A model generated the notes under the pieces. The model saw only the letters and a program-made list of their open reading frames with translations, was not told where the DNA came from and did no database searches. Of a stretch of DNA of 21,074 nucleotides, positions 9,101-16,412 are shown piece after piece. Origin of the DNA: a virus. Within the stretch, counting starts at the first letter, position 1. Each line of letters begins with the position of its first letter. Made by a program: the position numbers and the translations under genes. Location: IMG/VR virus record IMGVR_UViG_3300030105_001443, positions 1 through 21,074 of that record, one strand, 5' to 3'.

Positions 9101-10579
9101 AATTTTGTAACGTATGGAACTGCTAACAATTATCCGTTGACTTTTCCGTATGGATATACTGAGGAGCGATACTATATAGATACTCCTGAACTAGGTCCAA
9201 ACAGTTACACTAGTGATAAAATACGACGAGAAGAAAATAGATTAATACGTCAATTAAGCCCAATCGGTCGCGCTGAAAAGCCTAGTGGAGAGAAGTATGC
9301 TTTAGATAGCAATGAGTTAGGTATATACTTCTCACCTACAGATCAAGTTAATAAGGATATATTTAATCAAATAGGTGGAGTACAGCTAGATGATTATATT
9401 GGTGACGCACGAGACGCATTTAGAACTCAATACCCTGACTTAAATATTTTAAATAATTCTTATTGGAGAAAGTATACACAGGATAATAATAAAAATTTAT
9501 ATCTTGAACAGTTAAGGTTATATGATATGTCGTTATTTACTATGATAAAGCAATTCCTTCCTGCAAGAACAAATGCAGATTTAGGTGTAGTAATAGAGCC
9601 ACACTTCATTGAACGGCCCAAAGTACTCCCACCAGGTAGAATGACTATTACTGGTGATACTAAACCTCAAAATATAGCTACTAATGCTGGTTCATTTAGA
9701 AGATTCAGTCAAATAATTACACCAGCAGCTACTACACAACCTCAACAATCTACACTTGGGTTTGTATTACAACCTCAAACATGGACTGCTACTATTGGTA
9801 AACCAAATAAACCACCGAAAGGTTCATCTACTCAATTTGGAGTAAAAGGAAAAATAAATGTATACCCTTTAAACTCAATTCTTAAAGGATTTAGTGCAAA
9901 GCTACAAAATTCAGCTATGGTTACATCATCCTCTCCTAATAAGCTAACTATAGACGGATTCTTAGGTGGACCATCTAAACCGCTAATTAGGTTATCAGAT
10001 GAAACAGTTAAGTCAGTAGGTATTGGTATCGATAGAGTATTACAGAGAGGTGGAAGCGCTGTATTATCACATTTATTAGTTACTAGCTCTCGTATTCAGA
10101 TAGAGGGGGTTATAGATATAGCTGCTAACATTTCTCAATCTAAATATAGTTATACAACTCTACCTAGCAGATCAGGTGGCTTTGTTGAAGAGACAGATGA
10201 ATTTAAGCTTAAGTTTGAACCAACTACCTCGTTTGTAGGCTCTTCTAGAAAATCTGAATTTAGACAAACAACGAGGTATTTCTATAATGGTAATACATTA
10301 AGTGCATCATACGGAAAGCCTTATGAGACAGGTGGTAGTGTTAATACATTTGCATATAGTAAATCATTACACGAAGCAGAGGTAAACGATTTCAATCTAG
10401 ATGGTATAGAAGGACTAAACAGAATGAAATTTAAAGGCTCAAAAATAAAAGGTTCAGGATTCAATATAGATAGTGCAGAGACACCTGACGGTGGACCTGT
10501 AGTATCATTTACATACGGTGATCCGAATCAACTAATAACCTCAGACCCTACTTATGGTGGGACTGTAGATATTTTATAG
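6161..10579 (+). CDS. Giant baseplate/tail structural protein with LamG-like domain, 1472 aa
   Basis: This is the largest gene of the window. The N-terminal 120 residues are a beta-rich domain (DDLDRISITYGYLEDPAFGL, later GVYRIVYNFHRDVVGR). Around residues 620-655 lies a conserved block, RRILNNLPFLLKSKGTRMG then IRGLINCYGVPEEVLPIYEYG. From memory this block recurs in large structural proteins of marine myoviruses. Residues of roughly 690-930 look like a concanavalin/LamG-type jelly roll: a VEFRMFPN strand, then WWTVLLNRV, and closing with FSGSMQELRYYAAAIS. The C-terminal 450 residues contain Pro/Gln/Thr-rich linkers and a Gly/Ser-rich tail (GLNRMKFKGSKIKGSGFNID). By position and size it may take the place of T4 gp7 (1032 aa) or gp10 in the outer wedge, with the LamG part as a glycan-binding element. 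That role is inference. The start is 3 nt after the previous gene and has a weak ribosome site. Confidence 0.8.
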   Translation: MPSNFYNNNLEVDSSLGQVTAEYYTADDLDRISITYGYLEDPAFGLSDKDRVELHVYDISNNHLFSDHQIEGWSIESDLEQKPVIVLNVRNDLKAIGFTKGVYRIVYNFHRDVVGRNLGPKFEVKTISSDRKEVRLVPLTPADSEAFESNELDDFYSDFQQLMQSSGVSGPFTGPSISNNQLWTQLHLNLGYNFLPLVGAWVVNDIFPPDPLYPNTILLKFYDKLPASVKPKLRCWLTAEASQPAINKCMLDEPIINDGKTLASPNFDLCLDSTPRVQTAHKTQAEILGSESDLANELVNAYSSSREGVTLNIDYSILENYVHFSSAEQRLDNFIYKLKLINGYDTRARDFDYSEFSSQDVYIYEYTGSHGSVHTKRYQRRWVNKKLDLINNFDDWEKWLYFDSGSQESYITTTGSRGGGEYDWSRSAITPFPKLSGSYKNDLWTEDYLEWNVDQLFDWAVHSIFIPGPNYELLHLTSSKSANWLSIARTTASAYDRHNPNILRKTVPEYLSDVGKDANETYLRFTDMVGQAHDIPWTYTRAFTDKASRLHNENYKNNSGMSDDILYHVGKSQGIEFVDGDPNQQLWEYKLGKDSEGFVKQNAPTASIKTMPAKQRTREVWRRILNNLPFLLKSKGTRMGIRGLINCYGVPEEVLPIYEYGSSKQSDQTTLYEEQHFKYCLNFHKSQSVSTYWGPHHRTTHVTSSAITPNAVEFRMFPNANTPAYSQSLWQVDNRAGIRLHRSYSSAVKLNGQPEAFTEYGHFSLILSSSQGYVSASTGKAKIFQESNIRRAGDGWWTVLLNRVPNNKKQTPYGAYHSASMFNYTLTAVRAEYGTVDQAVSCSFQVTGATNYHSASMNQSYSGSLESGRRAYLGGFVTTSGNYYGSQNHKIFGDPFSGSMQELRYYAAAISHSVLVSHTLAPEMYSSNNALSTYSDLLLRLKLSDRVNHYSGSVQSPSSSQLIQNLAPDQQSSSLNFGNTNFVTYGTANNYPLTFPYGYTEERYYIDTPELGPNSYTSDKIRREENRLIRQLSPIGRAEKPSGEKYALDSNELGIYFSPTDQVNKDIFNQIGGVQLDDYIGDARDAFRTQYPDLNILNNSYWRKYTQDNNKNLYLEQLRLYDMSLFTMIKQFLPARTNADLGVVIEPHFIERPKVLPPGRMTITGDTKPQNIATNAGSFRRFSQIITPAATTQPQQSTLGFVLQPQTWTATIGKPNKPPKGSSTQFGVKGKINVYPLNSILKGFSAKLQNSAMVTSSSPNKLTIDGFLGGPSKPLIRLSDETVKSVGIGIDRVLQRGGSAVLSHLLVTSSRIQIEGVIDIAANISQSKYSYTTLPSRSGGFVEETDEFKLKFEPTTSFVGSSRKSEFRQTTRYFYNGNTLSASYGKPYETGGSVNTFAYSKSLHEAEVNDFNLDGIEGLNRMKFKGSKIKGSGFNIDSAETPDGGPVVSFTYGDPNQLITSDPTYGGTVDIL

Positions 10580-10607
10580 GAAATAGTATATTTTTATAAG
10601 TTAATCA

Positions 10608-10620
10608 TATTTATTAAAGA
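10608..10620 (+). promoter_or_regulatory. Candidate late-promoter motif, copy 2 (TATTTATTAAAGA)
   Basis: This second copy of TATTTAT-W-W-W-D-G-R lies in the 68-nt gap between 10580 and 10647. It ends 27 nt before ATG 10648, which has a clear AAGGGGA ribosome site at 10633-10639. I see no convincing hairpin in this gap, so here the motif stands alone. That argues against it being merely a by-product of terminator structure. Confidence 0.4.
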
Positions 10621-10647
10621 CACAACACACACAAGGGGAAAACAAAC

Positions 10648-11316
10648 ATGGGATATTTAGACAACACATCAATTACAGTAGACGCAATTTTGACTAAAAA
10701 AGGTCGAGAGATACTAGCAAAAGGCGCAGATGAATTTAAAATAACACAATTCGCATTAGCTGATGACGAGATAGATTACAGTTTATGGAATCCATCTCAT
10801 GCGTTAGGAAGCAATTATTATGGAATAGCAATCGATAACATGCCGTTAATCGAAGCAATACCTGATGAAACACAGACAATGAAATATAAATTAGTAACGC
10901 TTCGAAAAAGCACTACACGTATACCTATTATTACAGTACCACAATCAACTGTAACTTTAGTAGCTGGTGGTGATGCAGTAGAAGTAAAACCAAACACATC
11001 AAACTTCGAAGGAGGTAATTCTACACTAGGGTACACAGCTATACTTTCAAATAGTGATGTTGCATTCTTAGAAGTGGGTAATCCAGTTAAAAGTTTATTA
11101 ATGCAACAAGCAACTGTACCTACTTTTGTTGGAGATGATGAATCAGCACAATCAATAACAGCAGTTGGTTTCAGCTTTAGAATAGTAGCGAAGAATCAGC
11201 CAATAGAGAAAAAAGCTGCAACACTTACTATTATAGGTAACGAGACAGGTGGTAGAGCTACAGTAACTGTGACAGTTAATAAACAAGAGGTTGCAACATC
11301 TGGTGGTAATCTATAA
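10648..11316 (+). CDS. Conserved phage structural protein, 222 aa
   Basis: The N-terminus (MGYLDNTSITVDAILTKKGR, then LAKGADEFKITQFALADDEID) is, from memory, a recurrent opening of virion structural proteins in marine myovirus-like contigs. No biochemical role is known to me. Residues 35-90 (DYSLWNPSHALGSNYYGIAI, DNMPLIEAIPDE, MKYKLVTL) continue that conserved domain. Residues from about 95 onward alternate beta strands and end in an Ig-like strand pattern (AATLTIIGNETGGRATVTVTV). The strong ribosome site AAGGGGA at 10633-10639 and the upstream motif at 10608 suggest it is made in large amounts and opens a new transcription unit. Possible roles are a tail or baseplate decoration protein, or a fibre-attachment adaptor for the two large proteins encoded just downstream. 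It is not a recognisable tail tube or sheath protein. Confidence 0.82.
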   Translation: MGYLDNTSITVDAILTKKGREILAKGADEFKITQFALADDEIDYSLWNPSHALGSNYYGIAIDNMPLIEAIPDETQTMKYKLVTLRKSTTRIPIITVPQSTVTLVAGGDAVEVKPNTSNFEGGNSTLGYTAILSNSDVAFLEVGNPVKSLLMQQATVPTFVGDDESAQSITAVGFSFRIVAKNQPIEKKAATLTIIGNETGGRATVTVTVNKQEVATSGGNL

Positions 11317-11332
11317 TTAATAGGGAATAAAA

Positions 11333-12556
11333 ATGGCTAAAAAGACTAAAGCACAAATAGAAAAAGAAATCGTAGAAGTAGAAGCGATAAAAAATCAGTT
11401 ACAGGAAGAAAAAAGACAAGCTGACGGTTTGCCATCAACTGCAGATTCTGCTAGAGGAGCTATTCTTCGTGAAGCTCAGAAAATGGCAAATCAAATAGTT
11501 AGAGAGCGAGATGCATTAGCTCAAAAAACTACAACAGGTAAAATATTCTCAAGATTTGATCCAGGAAACGATGTTATATCAAATAGAAAAGAAACAGTTA
11601 CTTCAGGGTTATGGTCAAATAACTCAGGAGAGCTTAAATCATCGTTTACTTCTTCTAGACAAACTAGCTCAAACGCTGGTAGGTACTACTGGGATGTTTA
11701 TAATAGCTCTTCTACTGCTATAGGATCAACTGTACAGTATGCAATAGCATACGGGCACAAGCATGGTAGTGGTAGTTTATTAACTAATCAAGATTATCCT
11801 ACTAAGGCAATTTATACTCAATATAAAAATTTACTTCTAACACCAGGAGATACAACATTTACTTTTGATAATAGTTCTGATGAGAATCATATTGTAGTAC
11901 TAAATATCCAACGATCTAGATTAAAAGAAAAATTAGATCCAGGTACTTGGGAGCTAGTATTAAGTGGTAGTGGTGGTCAAATGACTAAATTAATTGATGA
12001 TAGCACAAGCTACTCAGCGAAGTTAGCAGATGGTAAGCGAGTTTATAACATAGTAAGTGGTACTGTAGCAAACGGTATTAAAACTTCTATGGGTGAAACT
12101 ACAGGGAGTGGGTACGGACTTGTATATCCAGATTTAGGAGTAATTATATTAAATCCAGCTAGATTAGCTAATGTTGGGATAACCGCTTTAGGAACATTAA
12201 CAGGATCAAATACTAACAATCACTGGAACTCTCAAATATATAAAGCTATATCTGGAGCAGCATCATACAATTCAGAGTTTGGATTTCAAGCGCGTAATGA
12301 AGAAGAAATAACATCTACTTTTTATTATATACGGGTAAAAAATGCAGACTATAACTTTAGTAATAACCCAACTTACACTACAGGTTCTTTAGGAGCTCTA
12401 TACCATTCTACTATGATAAAAGATCCTAAAACTTATATAACAACTGTTGGGATGTATAATGATAAGCAAGAGTTATTAGCTACAGCTAAATTAAGTAAAC
12501 CATTACTGAAATCCTTCGATAGAGAAGCATTAGTTAAAGTTAAACTTGATTTTTAA
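11333..12556 (+). CDS. Structural protein with N-terminal coiled coil and shared C-terminal module, 407 aa
   Basis: Residues 1-65 are strongly helical and charged (KKTKAQIEKEIVEVEAIKNQ, later REAQKMANQIVRERDALAQK) and probably form a coiled coil or trimerisation stem. The central part is beta-rich, with conserved-looking blocks YAIAYGHKHGSGSLL, PTKAIYTQYKNLLLTPGD and LKEKLDPGTWELVLSGSGG. The last ~90 residues end in TYITTVGMYNDKQELLATAK, LSKPLLKSF and VKVKLDF. The same ending recurs in the downstream 1096-residue protein, so this is a paralogous C-terminal module. A stem followed by beta domains suits a tail-fibre or baseplate-spike-like virion protein. ATG 11333 has AGGGA at 11322-11326. It lies 16 nt after the 222-aa gene and is followed by the hairpin at 12589, so the two genes may form one late unit. 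Confidence 0.82.
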   Translation: MAKKTKAQIEKEIVEVEAIKNQLQEEKRQADGLPSTADSARGAILREAQKMANQIVRERDALAQKTTTGKIFSRFDPGNDVISNRKETVTSGLWSNNSGELKSSFTSSRQTSSNAGRYYWDVYNSSSTAIGSTVQYAIAYGHKHGSGSLLTNQDYPTKAIYTQYKNLLLTPGDTTFTFDNSSDENHIVVLNIQRSRLKEKLDPGTWELVLSGSGGQMTKLIDDSTSYSAKLADGKRVYNIVSGTVANGIKTSMGETTGSGYGLVYPDLGVIILNPARLANVGITALGTLTGSNTNNHWNSQIYKAISGAASYNSEFGFQARNEEEITSTFYYIRVKNADYNFSNNPTYTTGSLGALYHSTMIKDPKTYITTVGMYNDKQELLATAKLSKPLLKSFDREALVKVKLDF

Positions 12557-12588
12557 TATCAATACATTGAAATAATACCTTATTATAT

Positions 12589-12618
12589 AAACCCTTTATA
12601 TTTATTATAGAGGGTTTT
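12589..12618 (+). terminator. Rho-independent-type terminator after the 407-aa gene
   Basis: The arm AAACCCTTTATA (12589-12600) pairs with TATAGAGGGTTT (12606-12617) around a 5-nt TTTAT loop. That gives 12 continuous pairs including one T-G wobble, and the second arm runs into TTTT at 12615-12618. This is the best terminator candidate in the window, though its T run is short and partly inside the stem. The near-symmetric stem would also work on the other strand, but no gene lies there. The TATTTAT motif at 12599 spans the loop. Confidence 0.6.
12599..12611 (+). promoter_or_regulatory. Candidate late-promoter motif, copy 3 (TATTTATTATAGA)
   Basis: The third copy of TATTTAT-W-W-W-D-G-R sits across the loop of the terminator-like hairpin, ending 32 nt before ATG 12644. 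A terminator and a promoter-like box are superimposed here, so the 1096-aa gene may be transcribed separately from the gene before it. The sequence could also be only hairpin loop. Confidence 0.35.
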
Positions 12619-12643
12619 ATATTATTATAACAATAAAGACAAT

Positions 12644-15600
12644 ATGTCAGTATTCAAAAAAATAGATTCTAACGATAGTTCTGTCACATCTTTTGACGTG
12701 CATAAGAAGTATACTGTAACACCAACTAACTATTCTGGTAGTAACGGACTTGGTGTACATATATTAGCGGCTACTATGAGATCAAGCAGTTTTGCAGATC
12801 CTATAAATGGTGGTACTAATATCGATGAAGAAGATACTAATCCTAACGGTACATATAAAACTATTATTTATGATAGTATTAATCACTTATATTATACTCG
12901 CGAGAATAATCCAGGTGAAACATTTGGCGGCAACTTACCAGAAAAACAGGATAGGTTCTTAGGTGAAAAAGCACACGTAATATCTATACCATCTCCACTA
13001 TATGATTTAAAAATAAAAACCGGTTCAGTTCGTATACTAGATCACTATGTAGATTCATTTAAAATAACTAAGCATAAAGCGTTAAGCGGTAGTTCATCCT
13101 CACCAAGATACTCAGCGTCTATGCCTGAAGATGAGACGGTTTATGTATCAATTCCTTTGCTTGCAAATCAATACCGATTTATAGATTCTCAAAGTAAATT
13201 TGCTTGTAGTGAGTTAGGTACATCACTTAGCGATGCTAGACCGTCTGATATATCACAGGTGTATGTGGTAACTAAATCAGTTAATTGGAACGATATGTCT
13301 CAATCACTTGATGGAGCAAAAGTTGGTACTGGTAGTCTCCATATGAAGGTTACTGGTGTTGATTCAATTACAGATGGAAATGGAAACGTAACTCACCTTA
13401 ATGCTGGAAATGGTATAATGGTACGTCAAGCTGGTGAATTTAAAGGTACTATGAATGATGATTGGTGGCAAGGAAACAGCACCAACTTTAAATCAGGTAT
13501 GCCTGCTTACACGGTAACTATGTGGATTAAACCACCTGATTGGAATAAAATGCCTAATAGGACAACTGGAGCTAAAGGTAGAAGTACAATAATTACTCGT
13601 GATAGGAATTCATACTTCGAACTACAGATGATCTCTAGTTCATACGAAACTAACAATCCAAAAGGGTTAGTACCACTTCAAATGTTCTGGGGAGCTACTG
13701 GAAGTAATTGTACTACATCAGCATCACAAGAAGCTATATCAACCGGTCTATCTTTAGCTACAGGTTCATGGAACTTAGTAACTATACAACAAGAATTCTG
13801 GCCTGGTGATGCAGATATGGGAACTTCAGGCTCACATGGCCCTGGTGGTTCCGCTGATGGATCAGGAGGAGGTGAAGGATTACCTTCATGGGCTCACTCA
13901 CCAGCTAAAACAACATTAAGAATATATCGACCCGACCCAGCTGCATCCCATTCATTTACTTATTCAAAATTTATTGGCTATGCAACTAAATCGTTACATG
14001 TATCAGGAACTGCAGGAGCTGGTAGTGGTATTCCAGTAAACGATGGTGGCTCTGAAAATCTTGATTTTCCTTGGTGGCACAATCAAACTGACTTCTGGGT
14101 TACTTCTAGTAATCAATATGCTAGAAATATGTATATAGGAGCATCTGGTTCTGTAGCAGCTGGAGCTGCAAATAATCAACCTACATCTCAAACTATATAC
14201 GAAGCATTTACAGGCTCCATAGATGATATAAGATTTTATGAATCTGTATTAACTGATACTCAAGTAGCTTTATTATGGCAATATCCCTATATGGATTTAC
14301 GAATGACTCCACCAGTTACTGCTTCGTTTGTTTTAAGAGATGATTCTTTTGGTAATATAATAGATACCGGTATTTTATCATCATCGTTTGTAACTCAAAG
14401 TAGATTAGTAGCTTATTACGGGTTTAATAATCAGTACCGTATATTAAATCAGACGAGTGGTTCACCTGACCTAAGTCAACATCAAGGTTTTGGAAAAGCT
14501 TATATTGAAGATGAGACAGAACATAAAAATACTGCAACATCAGATAAAGTTAAATTTGTACCAGGTATAGCAGTCACAGTACAGAGCGGTTCAGTTGAAT
14601 CAGCTAACTCGTTAAACTTTTATCATACTGACGTACATTCTGGAATAGCAGCTAAGTTTTTTAATAGTGGTAGTATTCGGATACCTCATAAGGATCATTT
14701 AAACTTAAATAGTGAAGATGGTTGGGCGATTAGCTTTTGGGCTAATATACCTGAAGCTCAAATACCAGGAATAAATACTATTACTGGTTCAGACGCTTAT
14801 TTAACAACTGGTGAAACTAACTACAATGGAATGAATAATGGGACTGGTAATGCAGGAGGTACCAGTAAGCCATGCGTACGTTATTATTCAGGCTCAATAG
14901 CAGGTAGGGATTATGTAACATTAATTACTAAAACTGGTCTTGGAACTAAGACTTCAGTCAATTCAGCAACTGGTGGTGTTATAGTTGAAGAAACGACTGA
15001 TGATATGGAAAGAGCCTTTCCTTATAAGATTCAGTTAAAAAATACATCACTTGAACAGAATGGTAAACCTTTTGGGTTAGGAGGAGGTTGTAATAAAGGT
15101 TATGGAGCTCAACTAAACACTATCGTAGTGCGTAGGAGCGATGGTCAAGGACATTTATTATTAGAATCTAAAACCGCTCTAACACCATTAATAGACAATC
15201 ATATAGTTGTAACTAAAAACGGAACAACTTTACAGATATGGATAAATGGAAAGTTAGATGCAGACATTCAAGATAAGTTAAACTGTACTGATAATACCTC
15301 TGATGTATTTCTAGGTGATGAAGGACAAGCTTGGGCGACTGGCTCTGATGTCGGTAAGAGTAAACCATATCCTAGGAAACCATATAGCGGATCTTTAGAC
15401 GAGTTAAGATTTTATGATACCAAATTAGGTGAGAGTGAAGTACTATCTCTTTATAATAATAGCTTTACTAACGGAACAGCTTATCAGAAAAATGTAGTAG
15501 GAAATTTATTCTACGAGCAAGGTATAACTACTATTACAAGTACAGAGTATCCTAGATACTTCTCAGGATCACTACATACAGGTACTGCAGTAGTTGGTAA

Positions 15601-15934
15601 CGCAGAGAAAGCTTTCTTTAGCGAAAACTTTAATTATATGTTTAGAAATACTAGACGACTTTACGAGCATAAATATAAATGTGCAACTAAAGCTTCTGAT
15701 TTTAATTTACCCACAAATCCAACTTTACGTAAAATTACAAAAGATGGTTGTGAGAATATAATGTCAGAGCAAGAATTGCATGAAAATTATTTTCATCAAG
15801 CATTTACTCCATATGTTACAACCATTGGATTGTATGATGATTATGGTAGATTACTAGCTATAGGAAAATTAGCTAGACCTATTAAAAAGATGAAAAATAT
15901 TGATACTACGTTTGTCGTTAGGTTTGACACTTAG
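12644..15934 (+). CDS. Large tail/adhesin protein with two LamG-like domains, 1096 aa
   Basis: Two jelly-roll (LamG/concanavalin-like) domains can be traced. The first runs from about residue 285 (AYTVTMWIKPPDW) to 535 and closes with FTGSIDDIRFYESVLTDTQV. The second runs from about 665 (AAKFFNSGSIRIPHKDHLNL, WAISFWANIP) through DNHIVVTKNGTTLQIWINGK to 935, closing with YSGSLDELRFYDTKLGESEV. The first domain holds a Gly/Ser-rich insertion around residues 390-415. The last ~95 residues (TPYVTTIGLYDDYGRLLAIG, then KLARPIKK and VVRFDT) match the C-terminus of the 407-aa protein encoded upstream. LamG-type domains bind glycans or proteins, and this is the best candidate in the window for host-surface contact, as a fibre or a baseplate-attached adhesin. 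ATG 12644 has only a modest AAAGA upstream. No chaperone or auto-protease domain is recognised at its end. Confidence 0.82.
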   Translation: MSVFKKIDSNDSSVTSFDVHKKYTVTPTNYSGSNGLGVHILAATMRSSSFADPINGGTNIDEEDTNPNGTYKTIIYDSINHLYYTRENNPGETFGGNLPEKQDRFLGEKAHVISIPSPLYDLKIKTGSVRILDHYVDSFKITKHKALSGSSSSPRYSASMPEDETVYVSIPLLANQYRFIDSQSKFACSELGTSLSDARPSDISQVYVVTKSVNWNDMSQSLDGAKVGTGSLHMKVTGVDSITDGNGNVTHLNAGNGIMVRQAGEFKGTMNDDWWQGNSTNFKSGMPAYTVTMWIKPPDWNKMPNRTTGAKGRSTIITRDRNSYFELQMISSSYETNNPKGLVPLQMFWGATGSNCTTSASQEAISTGLSLATGSWNLVTIQQEFWPGDADMGTSGSHGPGGSADGSGGGEGLPSWAHSPAKTTLRIYRPDPAASHSFTYSKFIGYATKSLHVSGTAGAGSGIPVNDGGSENLDFPWWHNQTDFWVTSSNQYARNMYIGASGSVAAGAANNQPTSQTIYEAFTGSIDDIRFYESVLTDTQVALLWQYPYMDLRMTPPVTASFVLRDDSFGNIIDTGILSSSFVTQSRLVAYYGFNNQYRILNQTSGSPDLSQHQGFGKAYIEDETEHKNTATSDKVKFVPGIAVTVQSGSVESANSLNFYHTDVHSGIAAKFFNSGSIRIPHKDHLNLNSEDGWAISFWANIPEAQIPGINTITGSDAYLTTGETNYNGMNNGTGNAGGTSKPCVRYYSGSIAGRDYVTLITKTGLGTKTSVNSATGGVIVEETTDDMERAFPYKIQLKNTSLEQNGKPFGLGGGCNKGYGAQLNTIVVRRSDGQGHLLLESKTALTPLIDNHIVVTKNGTTLQIWINGKLDADIQDKLNCTDNTSDVFLGDEGQAWATGSDVGKSKPYPRKPYSGSLDELRFYDTKLGESEVLSLYNNSFTNGTAYQKNVVGNLFYEQGITTITSTEYPRYFSGSLHTGTAVVGNAEKAFFSENFNYMFRNTRRLYEHKYKCATKASDFNLPTNPTLRKITKDGCENIMSEQELHENYFHQAFTPYVTTIGLYDDYGRLLAIGKLARPIKKMKNIDTTFVVRFDT

Positions 15935-15957
15935 AATACCTAATTATTATATAATAA
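15924..15957 (+). promoter_or_regulatory. Possible sigma70-like promoter and AT palindrome before the endonuclease gene
   Basis: TTGACA (15924-15929) is a perfect -35 hexamer, although it lies in the last codons of the upstream gene. TATAAT (15950-15955) is a perfect -10 hexamer but 20 nt away, while TTATAT (15947-15952) gives a 17-nt spacing. The region also contains a 14-nt perfect palindrome, TTATTATATAATAA (15944-15957). The -10 ends only 5 nt before ATG 15961 and no Shine-Dalgarno site is seen, so transcription from it would yield a nearly leaderless mRNA. None of the late-type TATTTAT motif is present. A tentative early/middle promoter. Confidence 0.35.
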
Positions 15958-15960
15958 GTT

Positions 15961-16371
15961 ATGGCAAGAAAAATTTCAAAAGCGAGAGCAAATGCTATCA
16001 AGCATGGTTATAGGAGCGGATTCGAACACACCGTATCTAAAGAACTTACTGAAGCAAAAATTAAATTCGAATACGAAGTAACTGTAATCCCATATATAAA
16101 ACCAGAAACTAATCATACATACACTATAGATTTTACTTTACCTAATGGTATTTTAGTAGAAACAAAAGGTAGGTGGGTATTAGAAGATCGTAAGAAGCAT
16201 TTACTTATTAGAAAGCAACACCCTACATTAGATATCAGGTTAGTATTTCAAAACTCTAAAGGCAAAATACGTAAAGGTTCTAAAACTACATACGCAGATT
16301 TCTGCAATAAGAATAATATTACCTGGGCAGATAAGCAAATACCTACCTCATGGTATACTGAAAAAAACTAG
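15961..16371 (+). CDS. T7-type endonuclease I (Holliday junction resolvase)
   Basis: At 136 residues this is close to T7 gp3 (149 aa) and collinear with it. The catalytic set is in place: E22 in YRSGFE, D57 in HTYTIDFTLPNG, and E67 and K69 in VETKG. The T7 residues are E20, D55, E65 and K67, so the spacing is identical. The flanking RKKHLLIRKQHPTLDIRLVF and the late ADKQIPTSWY blocks also follow T7 gp3. The family acts as a domain-swapped dimer that cuts four-way and other branched DNA before packaging, and in T7 it also degrades host DNA. T4 uses the unrelated endonuclease VII (gp49) for junction resolution. The gene opens the DNA-metabolism block, just before primase and the Mre11/Rad50 fusion, and lacks an obvious ribosome site. 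The assignment is firm. Confidence 0.95.
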   Translation: MARKISKARANAIKHGYRSGFEHTVSKELTEAKIKFEYEVTVIPYIKPETNHTYTIDFTLPNGILVETKGRWVLEDRKKHLLIRKQHPTLDIRLVFQNSKGKIRKGSKTTYADFCNKNNITWADKQIPTSWYTEKN

Positions 16372-16412
16372 GATAACGTTTGTAATCGGTAATATTTTTC
16401 GTATATTATTAT

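Noticed and set aside
10580-10647. A terminator in the gap before the 222-aa gene
   Set aside because: A TTTTT run exists at 10591-10595 but no stable stem precedes it.
15961-16371. HNH or GIY-YIG homing endonuclease
   Set aside because: No HNH or GIY-YIG motif; catalytic spacing and flanking blocks match T7 endonuclease I.
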